The notes under the pieces are model-generated. The model ran no database searches and was not told where the DNA came from. It saw nothing but the letters and a program-made list of their open reading frames with translations. Below are positions 24,190 through 33,594 of a DNA stretch of 64,000 bases, piece by piece (positions within the stretch are counted from its first letter, which is position 1; each line of letters begins with the position of its first letter). The stretch comes from Winogradskyella litoriviva (GTDB taxonomy: Bacteria > Bacteroidota > Bacteroidia > Flavobacteriales > Flavobacteriaceae), in NCBI RefSeq assembly GCF_013249065.1, contig NZ_JABRWQ010000007.1, positions 122,522-186,521 of the forward strand, given 5' to 3'. The translations under genes and the position numbers were made by a program.

Positions 24190-24948
24190 CTATCTTGTAA
24201 ACACCAACTCATTTTCCGAAGATAATTCTTCGCTAAATCCGTAGTTTTCTAAATTAAACCCTTTAACATCATCTAAAGTTTTTGCATCTGTATCTATGAT
24301 ATACCTCGCCATTAAACCTCTCGCTAATTTGGCAAATATGGCAACAATTTTATACTGTCCGTTTTTAAATTCTTTAAACGCTACATTTACAACAGGTACT
24401 TTTAAGGCTTTAGTATCTATAGCTTTAAAATATTCGTTACTTGCTAGGTTAAGAAATAGTTCGTCATCATCTAAGTCATCATTTAAAGCTTTTGTGACTT
24501 TCTTTTTCCAGAATTCATATAAGTTTTTGTTTTTACCAACTGGCATTTTAGTTCCCATTTCTAAGCGGTAAGGCTGAATTAAATCTAATGGTTTTAAAAC
24601 ACCATATAAACCAGATAATATTCTAACCGTATTTTCTACTTTATCTAATTTATCAGTATGAATTGTATAGGCATCTAATCCTCTGTAAACGTCGCCACTG
24701 AATGCATATATGGCTTGTCTTGCATTGTCTGCTGTAAATGGTAATGTCCATTCCTGATTACGCTCGTAATTTAATTGTCCTAGATTATCTGAAATATGCA
24801 TCAGATTAGATAAACTTTTTGCCGACTTCTTTTTTAATAATTTATTTAAACGTTCTGATTCCGCTAAAAAACGACTTTCCGTTGTTTTAGTGGTTGGTAA
24901 TTTAGTGTCGTAATCTAAAGATTTTGCTGGTGATAGTACTAATTTCAT
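24190..24948 (-). CDS. yaaA: Peroxide stress protein YaaA
   Basis: A 252-residue cytoplasmic protein of the YaaA/DUF328 family, which lowers free iron and limits peroxide damage in E. coli. Conserved blocks are LVLSPAKSLDYD, QAIYAFSGDVYRGLDA, RILSGLYGVLKPLDLIQPYRLEMG, NLASNEYFKAID and LARGLMARYII. The length is normal. It is the first gene of a likely two-gene leftward unit with the TPR protein. Its upstream gap holds a candidate structured RNA reading the other way. Confidence 0.93.
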   Translation of the reverse strand: MKLVLSPAKSLDYDTKLPTTKTTESRFLAESERLNKLLKKKSAKSLSNLMHISDNLGQLNYERNQEWTLPFTADNARQAIYAFSGDVYRGLDAYTIHTDKLDKVENTVRILSGLYGVLKPLDLIQPYRLEMGTKMPVGKNKNLYEFWKKKVTKALNDDLDDDELFLNLASNEYFKAIDTKALKVPVVNVAFKEFKNGQYKIVAIFAKLARGLMARYIIDTDAKTLDDVKGFNLENYGFSEELSSENELVFTR

Positions 24949-25140
24949 ATCTATTTGCTGCTATTGCAGAACTCTAATTTATGGTTAAACGCTTCTTCTT
25001 TATCAATAGTAAAAATACAATGTATCTTAAAGATTTTCTAATTATTGCGAATACTAAAATTGATATCACTATAAGAAATATCTATGCGTGTTTTGTTTTT
25101 AATTCAAAAAACAAATAGGTATTCTATTCGATACGACAGA

Positions 25141-25235
25141 TTAAATTCACTAACGCTGGGAAAGCGCGTTAAGGATGGAAACGGCATCCTTTTTTGAGGC
25201 ACGAAAAAAAGATATAGTGAACAGCCTGGTTATTT
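25141..25235 (+). ncRNA. Candidate structured RNA of a flavobacterial intergenic family (possibly Flavo-1)
   Basis: A compact run of stems stands out from AT-rich spacer. AACGC (25152-25156) can pair with GCGTT (25166-25170). AAGGATG (25171-25177) and CATCCTT (25185-25191) enclose the loop GAAACGG. A T-run/A-run stem at about 25191-25210 follows, then AAAGATATAGTGAACAGCC. I recall this order of motifs recurring between genes in Flavobacteria, and the Rfam family Flavo-1 is my best guess, unverified. Strand is assigned from that recollection. A T-rich stretch (25231-25239) may end the transcript. Confidence 0.5.
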
Positions 25236-25242
25236 TTTTCTG

Positions 25243-25261
25243 CAAGGTTTTAAAAACCTTG
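25243..25261. repeat. AT-rich palindrome after the candidate RNA
   Basis: CAAGG (25243-25247) and CCTTG (25257-25261) flank TTTT/AAAAA, making a 9-bp palindrome with almost no loop. It could act as a terminator for the upstream candidate RNA or be another dispersed repeat. No long T-run follows. Confidence 0.5.
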
Positions 25262-25328
25262 TAGGATTAGAAAAATAAAACGCCAAAAAAATTCCGGTTA
25301 GACTATTGGTTATTGATTTGTACTTAGA

Positions 25329-25350
25329 GATTCCTGCTTTCGCAGGAATT
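25329..25350. repeat. FLRRQE-type palindromic repeat abutting the rluD-like stop codon
   Basis: ATTCCTGC (25330-25337) and GCAGGAAT (25342-25349) with a 4-base loop are the same family as the copies in and after trpF. The copy ends at the base next to the stop codon of the pseudouridine synthase gene. Confidence 0.75.
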
Positions 25351-26381
25351 TAGGCATGCTTTGCATATTGTCTCCACTTCTCCACACATTGTGCGATATC
25401 CTCAGGAATTTCAGATTCGAATTTCATGAATTCTCCTGTGGTTGGATGCACAAAACCAAGTGTTTTTGCATGTAAGGCTTGTCTCGGTAAAATCTTGAAA
25501 CAGTTTTCTACAAACTGCTTATACTTTGTAAATGTGGTACCTTTTAAAATGCGTTCACCTCCATAACGTTCGTCATTAAAAAGGGTGTGGCCAATATGTT
25601 TCATGTGTACACGGATTTGGTGTGTACGTCCAGTTTCGAGCTTACAACTTACCAACGTTACATAACCTAAACGTTCTAAAACTTTAAAATGTGTAACAGC
25701 TGGTTTGCCTTGTTCTTCTTCGTCTTCTAAGAACACCGTGTTCTGCAATCTATTTTTTGGATGACGACCAATATTGCCTTCAATGGTACCTTCGTCCTCT
25801 TCAATATTTCCCCAAACGAGAGCAACATATTCGCGCTCACTTGTCTTTTTTGCAAACTGATTAGAGAGATGTGCCATGGCTTGTTCGGTTTTAGCAACCA
25901 CTAACAATCCGCTTGTATCTTTATCTATTCTATGCACCAAACCTGGTCTTTCGCTTGAGTTGTTTGGTAAATTTTCGAAATGAAAAATTAAACCATTAAT
26001 CAATGTACCCGAATAGTTTCCGTGTCCTGGATGCACCACCATACCTGCTGGTTTGTTTACAACAAGCAAATCATCATCTTCGTATACCACATCAATAGGA
26101 ATATCTTCTGCAATTAAAAGATTTTCGTGTGGTGGATGCTCAAACTTTACAGTGATATAATCGTTCGGTTTTACCTTGTAATTAGATTTTACAGGTACAT
26201 CATTCACAAAAATACTTCCGTCTTTTGCTGCAGCTTGAATTTTATTACGCGTCGCATTCTCTATAAAATTCATTAAGTATTTATCGATACGAAGTGGCTG
26301 CTGACCAGCGACTACTCTAAAAGCATGATGCTCGTAAAGTTCGTTTTCTCCTTCGTCTGAAATATCAGGAATATTTGGCAT
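25350..26381 (-). CDS. RluA/RluD-family 23S rRNA pseudouridine synthase
   Basis: A 343-residue pseudouridine synthase with an N-terminal S4 RNA-binding domain (about 28-85, RIDKYLMNFIENATRNKIQ). The RluA-type catalytic domain has the active Asp153 in HRIDKDTSGLLVVAK and the RTHQIRVHMKHIGH motif. The architecture and length fit RluD, which acts on helix 69 of 23S rRNA, but the exact target site cannot be told. It follows the PASTA protein gene by 9 bases on the same strand, and the two are co-transcribed. A palindromic repeat directly follows the stop. Confidence 0.92.
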   Translation of the reverse strand: MPNIPDISDEGENELYEHHAFRVVAGQQPLRIDKYLMNFIENATRNKIQAAAKDGSIFVNDVPVKSNYKVKPNDYITVKFEHPPHENLLIAEDIPIDVVYEDDDLLVVNKPAGMVVHPGHGNYSGTLINGLIFHFENLPNNSSERPGLVHRIDKDTSGLLVVAKTEQAMAHLSNQFAKKTSEREYVALVWGNIEEDEGTIEGNIGRHPKNRLQNTVFLEDEEEQGKPAVTHFKVLERLGYVTLVSCKLETGRTHQIRVHMKHIGHTLFNDERYGGERILKGTTFTKYKQFVENCFKILPRQALHAKTLGFVHPTTGEFMKFESEIPEDIAQCVEKWRQYAKHA

Positions 26382-26390
26382 TGAATTGTT

Positions 26391-26939
26391 TTATAATTTA
26401 CCGTTTCCTAACACCAAGTCTATCTTAGATGTTAATGGTAATTTTGTACCTGCTTTAAGAGGTTTGCCTTTATAAGACATAGACATTACGCCTTCTCCAA
26501 TAGCATCTTTATACGTAATTTCTCCTACTTTAAAACCTAGAGCTTCTAACTGTGGCTTCGCTTGTCTAAATGTAAATTTTAAAATATTTGGCACTTCTAC
26601 TTTACGGTAATCAGAAGGATTTAATATTAAATAAATCTTTCTATTTTCCTTTACTTGAGAACCTGCTGCTGGCTTTTGTTCTATTACAGAATATTTTGGG
26701 TATTTTGGATTGAAATTAGCTGAATCTTGAATTTTAAGCGTTAAATCTAAATCCTTTAATTCTATACCAACAGTTTCTAAAGATTTACCTTTTAAATCTG
26801 GTACAATTACAAATTCGCCGTGATTGGTAGAAATATTTAACCATTTTAAAACAATAAAACATAAAACAACAAGCGCTACAATGGCTAATGCTATTTGTTT
26901 AAAAAACACTTTACTGGTAAGAAACTTAACTAAACTCAT
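26391..26939 (-). CDS. Membrane-anchored PASTA-domain protein
   Basis: A 182-residue protein with one N-terminal membrane helix (about 11-31) and a periplasmic region of two or three PASTA repeats. These begin at FVIVPDLKGKSLE, at IEQKPAAGSQVKENRKIYLILN and at VEVPNILKFTFRQAKPQLEALG. PASTA modules bind muropeptides or beta-lactams in better-studied proteins. There is no kinase or transpeptidase part. It is encoded divergently from ddl, a peptidoglycan precursor enzyme, which fits a wall-linked role. A TAGTTTTG -7 element lies at 26965-26958. Confidence 0.87.
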   Translation of the reverse strand: MSLVKFLTSKVFFKQIALAIVALVVLCFIVLKWLNISTNHGEFVIVPDLKGKSLETVGIELKDLDLTLKIQDSANFNPKYPKYSVIEQKPAAGSQVKENRKIYLILNPSDYRKVEVPNILKFTFRQAKPQLEALGFKVGEITYKDAIGEGVMSMSYKGKPLKAGTKLPLTSKIDLVLGNGKL

Positions 26940-26957
26940 AAGCTATATAATTGTGGA

Positions 26958-26990
26958 CAAAACTAAGAAATTCTAACGTTATATTAACGT
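26958..26990 (-). promoter_or_regulatory. Putative PASTA/rluD promoter with a palindrome in place of the -33 element
   Basis: TAGTTTTG (26965-26958, minus strand) fits the -7 consensus. Where a -33 element would sit there is instead ACGTTA-TAT-TAACGT (26976-26990), a perfect 6-bp inverted repeat that could bind a regulator. Confidence 0.35.
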
Positions 26991-27102
26991 CTCGTAAATA
27001 AAATACGTACCAACAAGAGATTTAGTTTATTAAAAATAAATTATACATTTACGCTATCGCTTATTTAAACTAATATAAACCCATTTATTTGGGAGATTAA
27101 AG

Positions 27103-28083
27103 ATGAAAAAAAATATTGCAATTATAATGGGTGGCTATTCTAGCGAATACAAGATTTCCCTAAAAAGTGGTAATGTGGTTTACAACACCTTAGATAAAAC
27201 TAAGTATAACGCTTTTCGTATTCATATTTTTAAAGAGAAATGGGTTTTTGTTAATGAATTAGATGAAGAATTTTTGGTTGATAAAAATGATTTTTCGGTT
27301 CTAGTAGATGGTACTAAAATAACTTTCGATTGTGTGTTTAACGCCATACATGGTTCGCCAGGAGAAGATGGTTTTATGCAAGCTTATTTTGAATTGTTAG
27401 ACATACCACAAACCAGCTGCGATATGTACCAAGCTGCATTAACTTATAATAAGCGCGATTTATTAGCAACCTTAAAACCTTACGGTATTAAAACGGCTGA
27501 AAGTTATCCGCTTAACTTCGGAGACCAAATAGATGAAGATGCTATTATCGCCAAAGTAGGTTTACCTTGTTTTGTAAAAGCAAATAAAGCTGGTAGTAGT
27601 TTTGGGATTTCTAAAGTGTATAAAAAGGAAGATTTACAAGCTGCAATAGACAACTCATTTAAAGAAGATAACGAAATTATTATTGAACAATTTTTAGATG
27701 GTGTTGAAGTTTCTGTTGGTGTTATTTCTTATAAAGGTGAAACTTTAGTTTTACCAATTACAGAGATTGTTTCAGAGAATGATTTCTTTGATTACCAAGC
27801 TAAATACGAAGGAAAATCTCAAGAAATTACACCTGCTCGTATTTCTGATGAATATGCCAACAAAGTAAATATTGAAGCCAAACGCATTTATGAAATTCTA
27901 AAGATGAAAGGTTTCTCTAGAAGTGAATTTATTTTTAAAAACGATGAACCTTATTTGCTAGAAGTTAATACAGTTCCAGGTTTAACCAACGAAAGTATTT
28001 TACCACAGCAAGCCGCAAAAGCTGGCATTAGCATGGAAGATTTATTTGAAAATGCTATAGAAGAAACCATTAATAACGGCTGA
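27103..28083 (+). CDS. ddl: D-alanine--D-alanine ligase
   Basis: Joins two D-alanines for the peptidoglycan pentapeptide. The 326-residue ATP-grasp protein shows IAIIMGGYSSEYKISLKSG at the N-terminus, FNAIHGSPGEDG, CFVKANKAGSSFGISKV, IIEQFLDGVEVSVGV, and the Mg/ATP site EVNTVPGLTNESI. Length is normal. The start is preceded by a purine-rich GGGAGATTAAAG, unusually Shine-Dalgarno-like for this phylum. It is encoded divergently from the PASTA protein. Confidence 0.95.
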   Translation: MKKNIAIIMGGYSSEYKISLKSGNVVYNTLDKTKYNAFRIHIFKEKWVFVNELDEEFLVDKNDFSVLVDGTKITFDCVFNAIHGSPGEDGFMQAYFELLDIPQTSCDMYQAALTYNKRDLLATLKPYGIKTAESYPLNFGDQIDEDAIIAKVGLPCFVKANKAGSSFGISKVYKKEDLQAAIDNSFKEDNEIIIEQFLDGVEVSVGVISYKGETLVLPITEIVSENDFFDYQAKYEGKSQEITPARISDEYANKVNIEAKRIYEILKMKGFSRSEFIFKNDEPYLLEVNTVPGLTNESILPQQAAKAGISMEDLFENAIEETINNG

Positions 28084-28130
28084 GTAACTTTTTTTTTTAC
28101 TAAATTAACCAAAACAATCAACCTTAGCTT

Positions 28131-28739
28131 ATGATATTTTACGGAACTAGCTCATCGCGTCTAAAAGATGGCAGATTAAACAGTGTTACTTGCCCAAATT
28201 GTAAAGAACAAACATCAATGAATTATAGTGTATTTGGTAAATACGCCTACATTTATTGGATTCCTTTATTTCCACTCGGAAAAACAAATGTTTTAGAATG
28301 TAATAATTGTAAAAAAACATACAAACTAAAAGAATTACCTGAACAAATAAAACATAAATTTGAATTAGAAAAGCACAAAGGTATTCCTCTAAAACATTTT
28401 AGTGGATTAGCCATTATTGCTGCAATTATAGCTTGGTTTTCATATTCTAACGCAAGAGATAAGGAATTATCTGCAGATTATATAAAAGCACCACAAATAG
28501 GAGATATTTACAGAACTGAAGGTAGTACTTCTAGTCGCTATACAACATCAAAAGTTGTAAGCATTACAAATGATAGTATCTACCTTATTTTTAATGATTT
28601 TGAAGTTGATAAAAAATCTGGAATTGGCGAAATAGATATTAAAGCTAATTATAGTCCCTCTAATAAAGAAGGTTACACTTTAAAAGAATTACAAGATTTG
28701 TTTGAAGACGAAATAATATACCAAATAGACAGAGATTAA
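28131..28739 (+). CDS. Zinc-ribbon membrane protein
   Basis: A 202-residue protein of unknown function. The N-terminal part holds two CxxC knuckles (CPNCKEQ near residue 22 and CNNCKKTY near 64), probably one zinc ribbon. Between them is the hydrophobic YIYWIPLFPLGKTN typical of zinc-ribbon_15 membrane proteins. A membrane helix is at about 88-105. The remaining ~95 residues form a charged soluble domain. It lies between ddl (47-base gap) and coaD (64-base gap) on the same strand. No function is proposed. Confidence 0.78.
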   Translation: MIFYGTSSSRLKDGRLNSVTCPNCKEQTSMNYSVFGKYAYIYWIPLFPLGKTNVLECNNCKKTYKLKELPEQIKHKFELEKHKGIPLKHFSGLAIIAAIIAWFSYSNARDKELSADYIKAPQIGDIYRTEGSTSSRYTTSKVVSITNDSIYLIFNDFEVDKKSGIGEIDIKANYSPSNKEGYTLKELQDLFEDEIIYQIDRD

Positions 28740-28803
28740 ATAACTATCTTGCAACAAACATTATTTTTAATATAATTTTTCAGCCTAAAAAGTCCATTAT
28801 TTT

Positions 28804-29262
28804 ATGAAACGTGCATTATTCCCTGGATCTTTTGATCCCATTACAAACGGACACTTCGATATTATAAAACGTGGCGTAAAAGTATTTGATGAAATTGTAG
28901 TTGCAATAGGTATCAATGCAGATAAAAAATATATGTTCTCGTTAGAAGAACGAAAAGCTTTTATTGAAAAATCTTTTAAAAATGAACCTAAAGTAAAAGT
29001 CGTTACTTACAATGGCTTAACAATTGACTTTTGCAAAGAAATTGATGCCGAATTTATTTTAAGAGGTTTAAGAAATCCTGCTGATTTTGAATTTGAAAAA
29101 GCCATAGCGCATACCAACAGAAGACTTTCTAAAATTGAAACTGTATTCTTATTAACTGCTGCTAAAACGTCTTTTATATCATCTTCAATAGTTAGAGATG
29201 TAATTAGAAACAATGGTGACTATACGGTTTTAGTACCTGAAAGCGTTAGAGTTAATAAATAA
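28804..29262 (+). CDS. coaD: Pantetheine-phosphate adenylyltransferase
   Basis: Fourth step of coenzyme A synthesis: adenylation of 4'-phosphopantetheine. The 152-residue protein has the nucleotidyltransferase motif FPGSFDPITNGHFDII (TNGH as the T/HxGH site), RGLRNPADFEFE, and the ISSSIVRD motif near the C-terminus. Length and motifs are canonical. The gene ends at a strong terminator. Confidence 0.96.
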   Translation: MKRALFPGSFDPITNGHFDIIKRGVKVFDEIVVAIGINADKKYMFSLEERKAFIEKSFKNEPKVKVVTYNGLTIDFCKEIDAEFILRGLRNPADFEFEKAIAHTNRRLSKIETVFLLTAAKTSFISSSIVRDVIRNNGDYTVLVPESVRVNK

Positions 29263-29282
29263 AAAAATAAATATACTTATCA

Positions 29283-29317
29283 AAAAAAGCTCAAATCTAA
29301 ATGATTTGAGCTTTTTT
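29283..29317 (+). terminator. Terminator after coaD
   Basis: GCTCAAATC (29289-29297) pairs with GATTTGAGC (29303-29311), extended by six A-T pairs on each side, and ends in a T-run. Confidence 0.88.
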
Positions 29318-29385
29318 GTTTCTAACTAAAAATGTAACAAACAGACTCATTTTACTACATATTATTAATAAGTCATATTAATTTT

Positions 29386-29832
29386 ATGTTACATCAGCTT
29401 ACATATGCATTTTTTAAACTGAATCTAACTCAGCCTTCAGATAACACAATAATGCATTGGGTTAATACCAACGCTGTTGCTGAATTAGAATATGCACTTA
29501 AACACGGAAATTATAAAACGCGTCAATTAGCTGCTGAAGGTTTAGAACATGTTGGTAGACCATCTTCAATTCCGGTATTATTGCATGCTATAAACGATAA
29601 AATTCAAAATGTATCTATTGCTGCACTAAATGCATTAGAAGCTTTAGGTTGTACAGACGAACTTATTATATCTATTACAAGTAAACGTTTTAATTGGGTA
29701 AAACAAATTAGAGACCAAAAAGAAAAACGAAACATCCCAAAAAATAAAAAGCACAATATTTATCGTTGGCAACGTGCCAGTAAAAAATCTTTTGAGCGCG
29801 TAAAAGCACAGCTTAAAAAACCGATACGTTAA
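29386..29832 (+). CDS. HEAT-repeat protein
   Basis: A 148-residue soluble protein. The central region has HEAT-type helices: NAVAELEYALKHGNYKTRQLAAEGLEHVG, then PSSIPVLLHAINDKIQNVSIAALNALEALG. The C-terminus is strongly basic (KEKRNIPKNKKHNIYRWQRASKK), which may bind nucleic acid or an acidic surface. There is no signal peptide. It is convergent with the GSCFA gene, with only 25 bases between. Function unknown. Confidence 0.75.
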   Translation: MLHQLTYAFFKLNLTQPSDNTIMHWVNTNAVAELEYALKHGNYKTRQLAAEGLEHVGRPSSIPVLLHAINDKIQNVSIAALNALEALGCTDELIISITSKRFNWVKQIRDQKEKRNIPKNKKHNIYRWQRASKKSFERVKAQLKKPIR

Positions 29833-29857
29833 TCTCTATTTTACGATTAGCTTTAAT

Positions 29858-30811
29858 TTAATGGAAATTCATAAATGGGAATTCAGACTCTAAACTTTCA
29901 ATATCTGATTGAAGTTTTAAAAGAAATTTTTGATGCGCTTCGGAATTTGAATTAAATGGTCGATGTGCTTTTCTAGACTGAATTGAACTGACTTTTTCTA
30001 AAGTTTTTAGAGCAGTTTTAGATAACCAAACTGCCATGAATTTTTCCCATATATAATTTACAGCCGTAGTATTAGGATGCAGCATGTCTTCATTGTAAAA
30101 ACGGTAATCTCTTAACTCATCCATCATAATTTCATAAGACGGAAAATAATAAAGCTGTTCTCTAGGTTCTACAACCTGATGGATTGCAGCTAACAAATGG
30201 GACTTACTTTGCTTGTTTTCTACAAAGCCATCTTTAATATGTCGCACTGGAGACACAGTAAATAAAAATGAAATCTTAGGATTTATACGTTTTACCAAAC
30301 TAACAATTGCGTCAATAGATTCTGCTATTTGTTCTACAGAAAGCAATTCTTTTAAAAAATGTTTTTGAGGCAGTTTATGGCAATTAGCAACAATTTTATC
30401 AGACGATATATACCTATAAACCCAACTAGTACCTAATGTAATTATAATATGACTTGTGTTTAGGAGATAATTATTAACCTCATCAATTTGAGCATTAAGC
30501 GCATCTAATAACGCATCTTTTGAAGTGCTGCTTAATTTTGAATGTGCCTCTAAACAACACCATTGCTCATTATAAAAATGTAATTCGTCTTCAGAATAAT
30601 AATCTTTATTTATAGCACGAGTTATTAAATTCTCAATTGCTAATGGATGAAACAAAATACCAAAAGGATTAACTTTAGTTTGAAATTTAAAATACTCAAA
30701 CTTATCTCCAATATTTTCTGAAAAACATGAACCGAGCAGCAAAATCTTAGAGTTATAATCTAATAAATTATACTCTTGTTTTTTAAGCGGTATTATAGTT
30801 TGTAAATTCAT
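29858..30811 (-). CDS. GSCFA-domain protein (SGNH-hydrolase-like)
   Basis: A 317-residue protein with the name-giving motif in LLLGSCFSENIGDKF (GSCF at about 27-30), then NPFGILFHPLAIENLI and IITLGTSWVYR. Late conserved elements are FLFTVSPVRH and DMLHPNTTAVNYIWEKF, in which Asp and His fit an SGNH-type catalytic pair. GSCFA proteins are common in this phylum; the substrate is unknown. It has no signal peptide. It lies 39 bases after alaS on the same strand, a neighbourhood I recognise from related genomes. Confidence 0.85.
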   Translation of the reverse strand: MNLQTIIPLKKQEYNLLDYNSKILLLGSCFSENIGDKFEYFKFQTKVNPFGILFHPLAIENLITRAINKDYYSEDELHFYNEQWCCLEAHSKLSSTSKDALLDALNAQIDEVNNYLLNTSHIIITLGTSWVYRYISSDKIVANCHKLPQKHFLKELLSVEQIAESIDAIVSLVKRINPKISFLFTVSPVRHIKDGFVENKQSKSHLLAAIHQVVEPREQLYYFPSYEIMMDELRDYRFYNEDMLHPNTTAVNYIWEKFMAVWLSKTALKTLEKVSSIQSRKAHRPFNSNSEAHQKFLLKLQSDIESLESEFPFMNFH

Positions 30812-30850
30812 TTACTAACGAATTCTGAAACACGTTCAGAATATAAATTC

Positions 30851-33463
30851 TTATAAATAACCTTTAGCCGCTTCCAAAGCAGCTTCAATGCCTGCAGGAT
30901 TTTTACCACCAGCAGTTGCAAAGAAGGGTTGTCCTCCACCTCCACCTTGGATGTGTTTTCCTAATTCTCTAACAATAGTGCCAGCATTTAGACCTTTACT
31001 CGCTACTAATTCTTTAGAAATGTAACAAGACAGAATGGCCTTTCCATTATTCTCGGCACCAAATAATAAAACTAAATTATCAAACTGACTTCCTAATTCA
31101 AAACAAACATCTTTAATGCCAGCAGCATCCAAATCGAGTTTTTTAGCTAAAAACTGAATCCCATTAATTTCGGTTAACTCGTTTTTTAATTCACCCTTAA
31201 TATTTTTCGCCTTATCTTTTAATAAACCTTCTATTTGCTTTTTTAAATCGGTATTTTCATCTTGAAGATTTTGTAAAGCTTTTACAGGTTCTTTTGCATT
31301 ATTTAAAAGCCCTTTCATTTTCTGATATAACGCATCGTTTTCAGCAAAATATTCTTTTACAGATTTGTTTGTTATGGCTTCAATTCGTCTTATTCCTGCA
31401 GCAACAGCACCTTCAGAGACTATTTTAAAATGCCATATATCTGAAGTGTTATTTACATGAATTCCACCACAGAGTTCAATAGAATTACCAAAACGAATCG
31501 TCCTAACTGTATCACCATATTTCTCTCCAAATAATGCCATGGCACCTTCTTCAATAGCTTTTTCCATCGGAATATTTCTTTCTTCTTCTAATGGTAATTT
31601 GCCTTCTATTCTTGCATTAACAAAGTCTTCAATCTCTTGTAATTGTTCTGGTGTTACTTTAGAAAAATGTGAAAAATCAAATCTTAAAGATTTCGGTTTT
31701 ACCAATGACCCTTTTTGCTCTACGTGCTCTCCTAGTATTGTTCTTAAAGCTTGATGTAGCAAATGTGTTGCTGTATGATTACTAGATGATAATGCTCTAT
31801 GCTCGTTATTTACTACAGCTTTAAAATTATCATTAATATGTTCTGGCAATTCTTTAGTAAAATGAATAATAACGTTATTTTCTTTCTTTGTATCTAAAAT
31901 ATAAACAACATTACCATTAATATCTTCTAAAAATCCCTTGTCACCAATTTGCCCACCACCTTCTGCATAAAATGGTGTTAAGTTGAAAACCAACTGATAC
32001 ATTTCCCCATCTTTTTTAGATGTTACTTTTCTATATCTTGTGATTTTTACATTAGCTTCTAATGCATCATAGCCAATAAACTCTTCTACATCATCTTCAA
32101 TTAAAATAGTCCAATCTTCAGTTGAAGTTTCACTTGCCGATCGCGATCTATTTTTTTGTTTCTGTAATTCTTCGTTAAACCCTTTTTCATCGAGTTTTAA
32201 ATCTTTTTCAGATAGAATTAATGCTGTTAAATCTATAGGGAATCCATAAGTATCATATAATTCGAATGCTTTTTCACCAGAAACAGTATCTCCTTTAGTT
32301 TCTTCAACAATACGGTTTAGCAAAACTAAACCTTGATCTAAGGTTCTTAAAAAAGAGGCTTCCTCTTCTTTAATTACATTTTCAATTAATTGTTTTTGTG
32401 CTTTTAATTCTGGGAAAGCATCTCCCATTTTTTTACTTAATACATCAACTAAACGATATATTAAAGGTTCTTTTTTATCTAAGAATGTAAATCCATATCT
32501 CACTGCTCTTCGTAAAATTCTTCGAATAACATAACCAGCACCTGTATTACTTGGTAACTGACCATCTGCTATTGAAAAAGCAACAGCTCTTACGTGGTCT
32601 GAAATAACACGAATTGCAACATCAACCTCCTCATTATTACCATATTTTTTATCCGTAATAGTTTCTATCTCGCGTATAATTGGTGTAAAAACATCGGTAT
32701 CATAATTAGATTGCACGCCTTGTAAAACCATACAAAGACGCTCAAATCCCATACCTGTATCAATATGTTTATTTGGTAAGTCTTCAAGTGTACCATTTGC
32801 TTTTCGGTTGTATTGCATAAAAACCAAATTCCAGACTTCAACCACATGTGGATGATCCATATTAATCAATGTCTTTCCATCAACCTTAACTCTTTCTTCT
32901 TTAGATCTAATATCTACATGGATTTCACTACAAGGTCCACAAGGTCCTTGATCTCCCATCTCCCAAAAATTATCTTTCTTATTACCTTTTAAAATTCGGT
33001 CTTCAGCAATATATTGCTTCCAAATATCATAAGCTTCTGTATCCATACCAAGCTTATCTGTATCATCACTACCTTCAAAAACAGTTACGTATAAAATATC
33101 CTTATCAATACCGTAAACCTCTGTTAAGAGTTCCCAAGCCCAAGCAATGGCTTCTTTTTTAAAGTAATCACCAAAACTCCAGTTTCCTAACATTTCGAAC
33201 AACGTATGGTGATATGTATCATAACCAACTTCTTCTAAATCATTATGTTTCCCAGAAACACGTAAACATTTTTGAGAATCTGAAATTCTATTTTTCTTTG
33301 GTTCTGCATTTCCTAAAAAGTACTCTTTAAAAGGTGCCATCCCAGAATTAACAAACATTAAAGTTGGGTCATCTTTTAAAACCATTGGTGCAGAAGGCAC
33401 AATTAGATGTTGTTTTCCTTCAAAGAAACTTAAAAATTTAGAACGGATTTCTTGAGACTTCAT
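30851..33463 (-). CDS. alaS: Alanyl-tRNA synthetase
   Basis: Charges tRNA-Ala. The 870-residue protein is full length. It has the class II catalytic core ([47 protein letters not shown]), the editing domain with zinc ligands in [13 protein letters not shown] and CGGIHVNNT, and the C-terminal Gly-rich DHHA1 domain ([17 protein letters not shown]). A TATTTTTG (33580-33573, minus strand) fits a -7 element about 110 bases before the start. It is divergent from the M23 peptidase gene. Confidence 0.97.
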   Translation of the reverse strand: MKSQEIRSKFLSFFEGKQHLIVPSAPMVLKDDPTLMFVNSGMAPFKEYFLGNAEPKKNRISDSQKCLRVSGKHNDLEEVGYDTYHHTLFEMLGNWSFGDYFKKEAIAWAWELLTEVYGIDKDILYVTVFEGSDDTDKLGMDTEAYDIWKQYIAEDRILKGNKKDNFWEMGDQGPCGPCSEIHVDIRSKEERVKVDGKTLINMDHPHVVEVWNLVFMQYNRKANGTLEDLPNKHIDTGMGFERLCMVLQGVQSNYDTDVFTPIIREIETITDKKYGNNEEVDVAIRVISDHVRAVAFSIADGQLPSNTGAGYVIRRILRRAVRYGFTFLDKKEPLIYRLVDVLSKKMGDAFPELKAQKQLIENVIKEEEASFLRTLDQGLVLLNRIVEETKGDTVSGEKAFELYDTYGFPIDLTALILSEKDLKLDEKGFNEELQKQKNRSRSASETSTEDWTILIEDDVEEFIGYDALEANVKITRYRKVTSKKDGEMYQLVFNLTPFYAEGGGQIGDKGFLEDINGNVVYILDTKKENNVIIHFTKELPEHINDNFKAVVNNEHRALSSSNHTATHLLHQALRTILGEHVEQKGSLVKPKSLRFDFSHFSKVTPEQLQEIEDFVNARIEGKLPLEEERNIPMEKAIEEGAMALFGEKYGDTVRTIRFGNSIELCGGIHVNNTSDIWHFKIVSEGAVAAGIRRIEAITNKSVKEYFAENDALYQKMKGLLNNAKEPVKALQNLQDENTDLKKQIEGLLKDKAKNIKGELKNELTEINGIQFLAKKLDLDAAGIKDVCFELGSQFDNLVLLFGAENNGKAILSCYISKELVASKGLNAGTIVRELGKHIQGGGGGQPFFATAGGKNPAGIEAALEAAKGYL

Positions 33464-33495
33464 ATATTGTAATTAGAGCTTGTTTTTAATAAATT

Positions 33496-33537
33496 AGCGT
33501 AAATGAAAAACATTTTTTTATCTTTGGACGTTACGCT
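33496..33537. promoter_or_regulatory. Control region between alaS and the M23 gene: -7 element flanked by an inverted repeat
   Basis: TATCTTTG (33519-33526, plus strand) fits the -7 consensus for the M23 operon. It is bracketed by AGCGTAA (33496-33502) and TTACGCT (33531-33537), a perfect 7-bp inverted repeat with a 28-base spacer. No -33 TTG was found at the right distance. Confidence 0.35.
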
Positions 33538-33594
33538 GATATAAGATGCTTGCTTTGTGCGCTTATTAACTGCAAAAATAGTATAAATTCAAAC

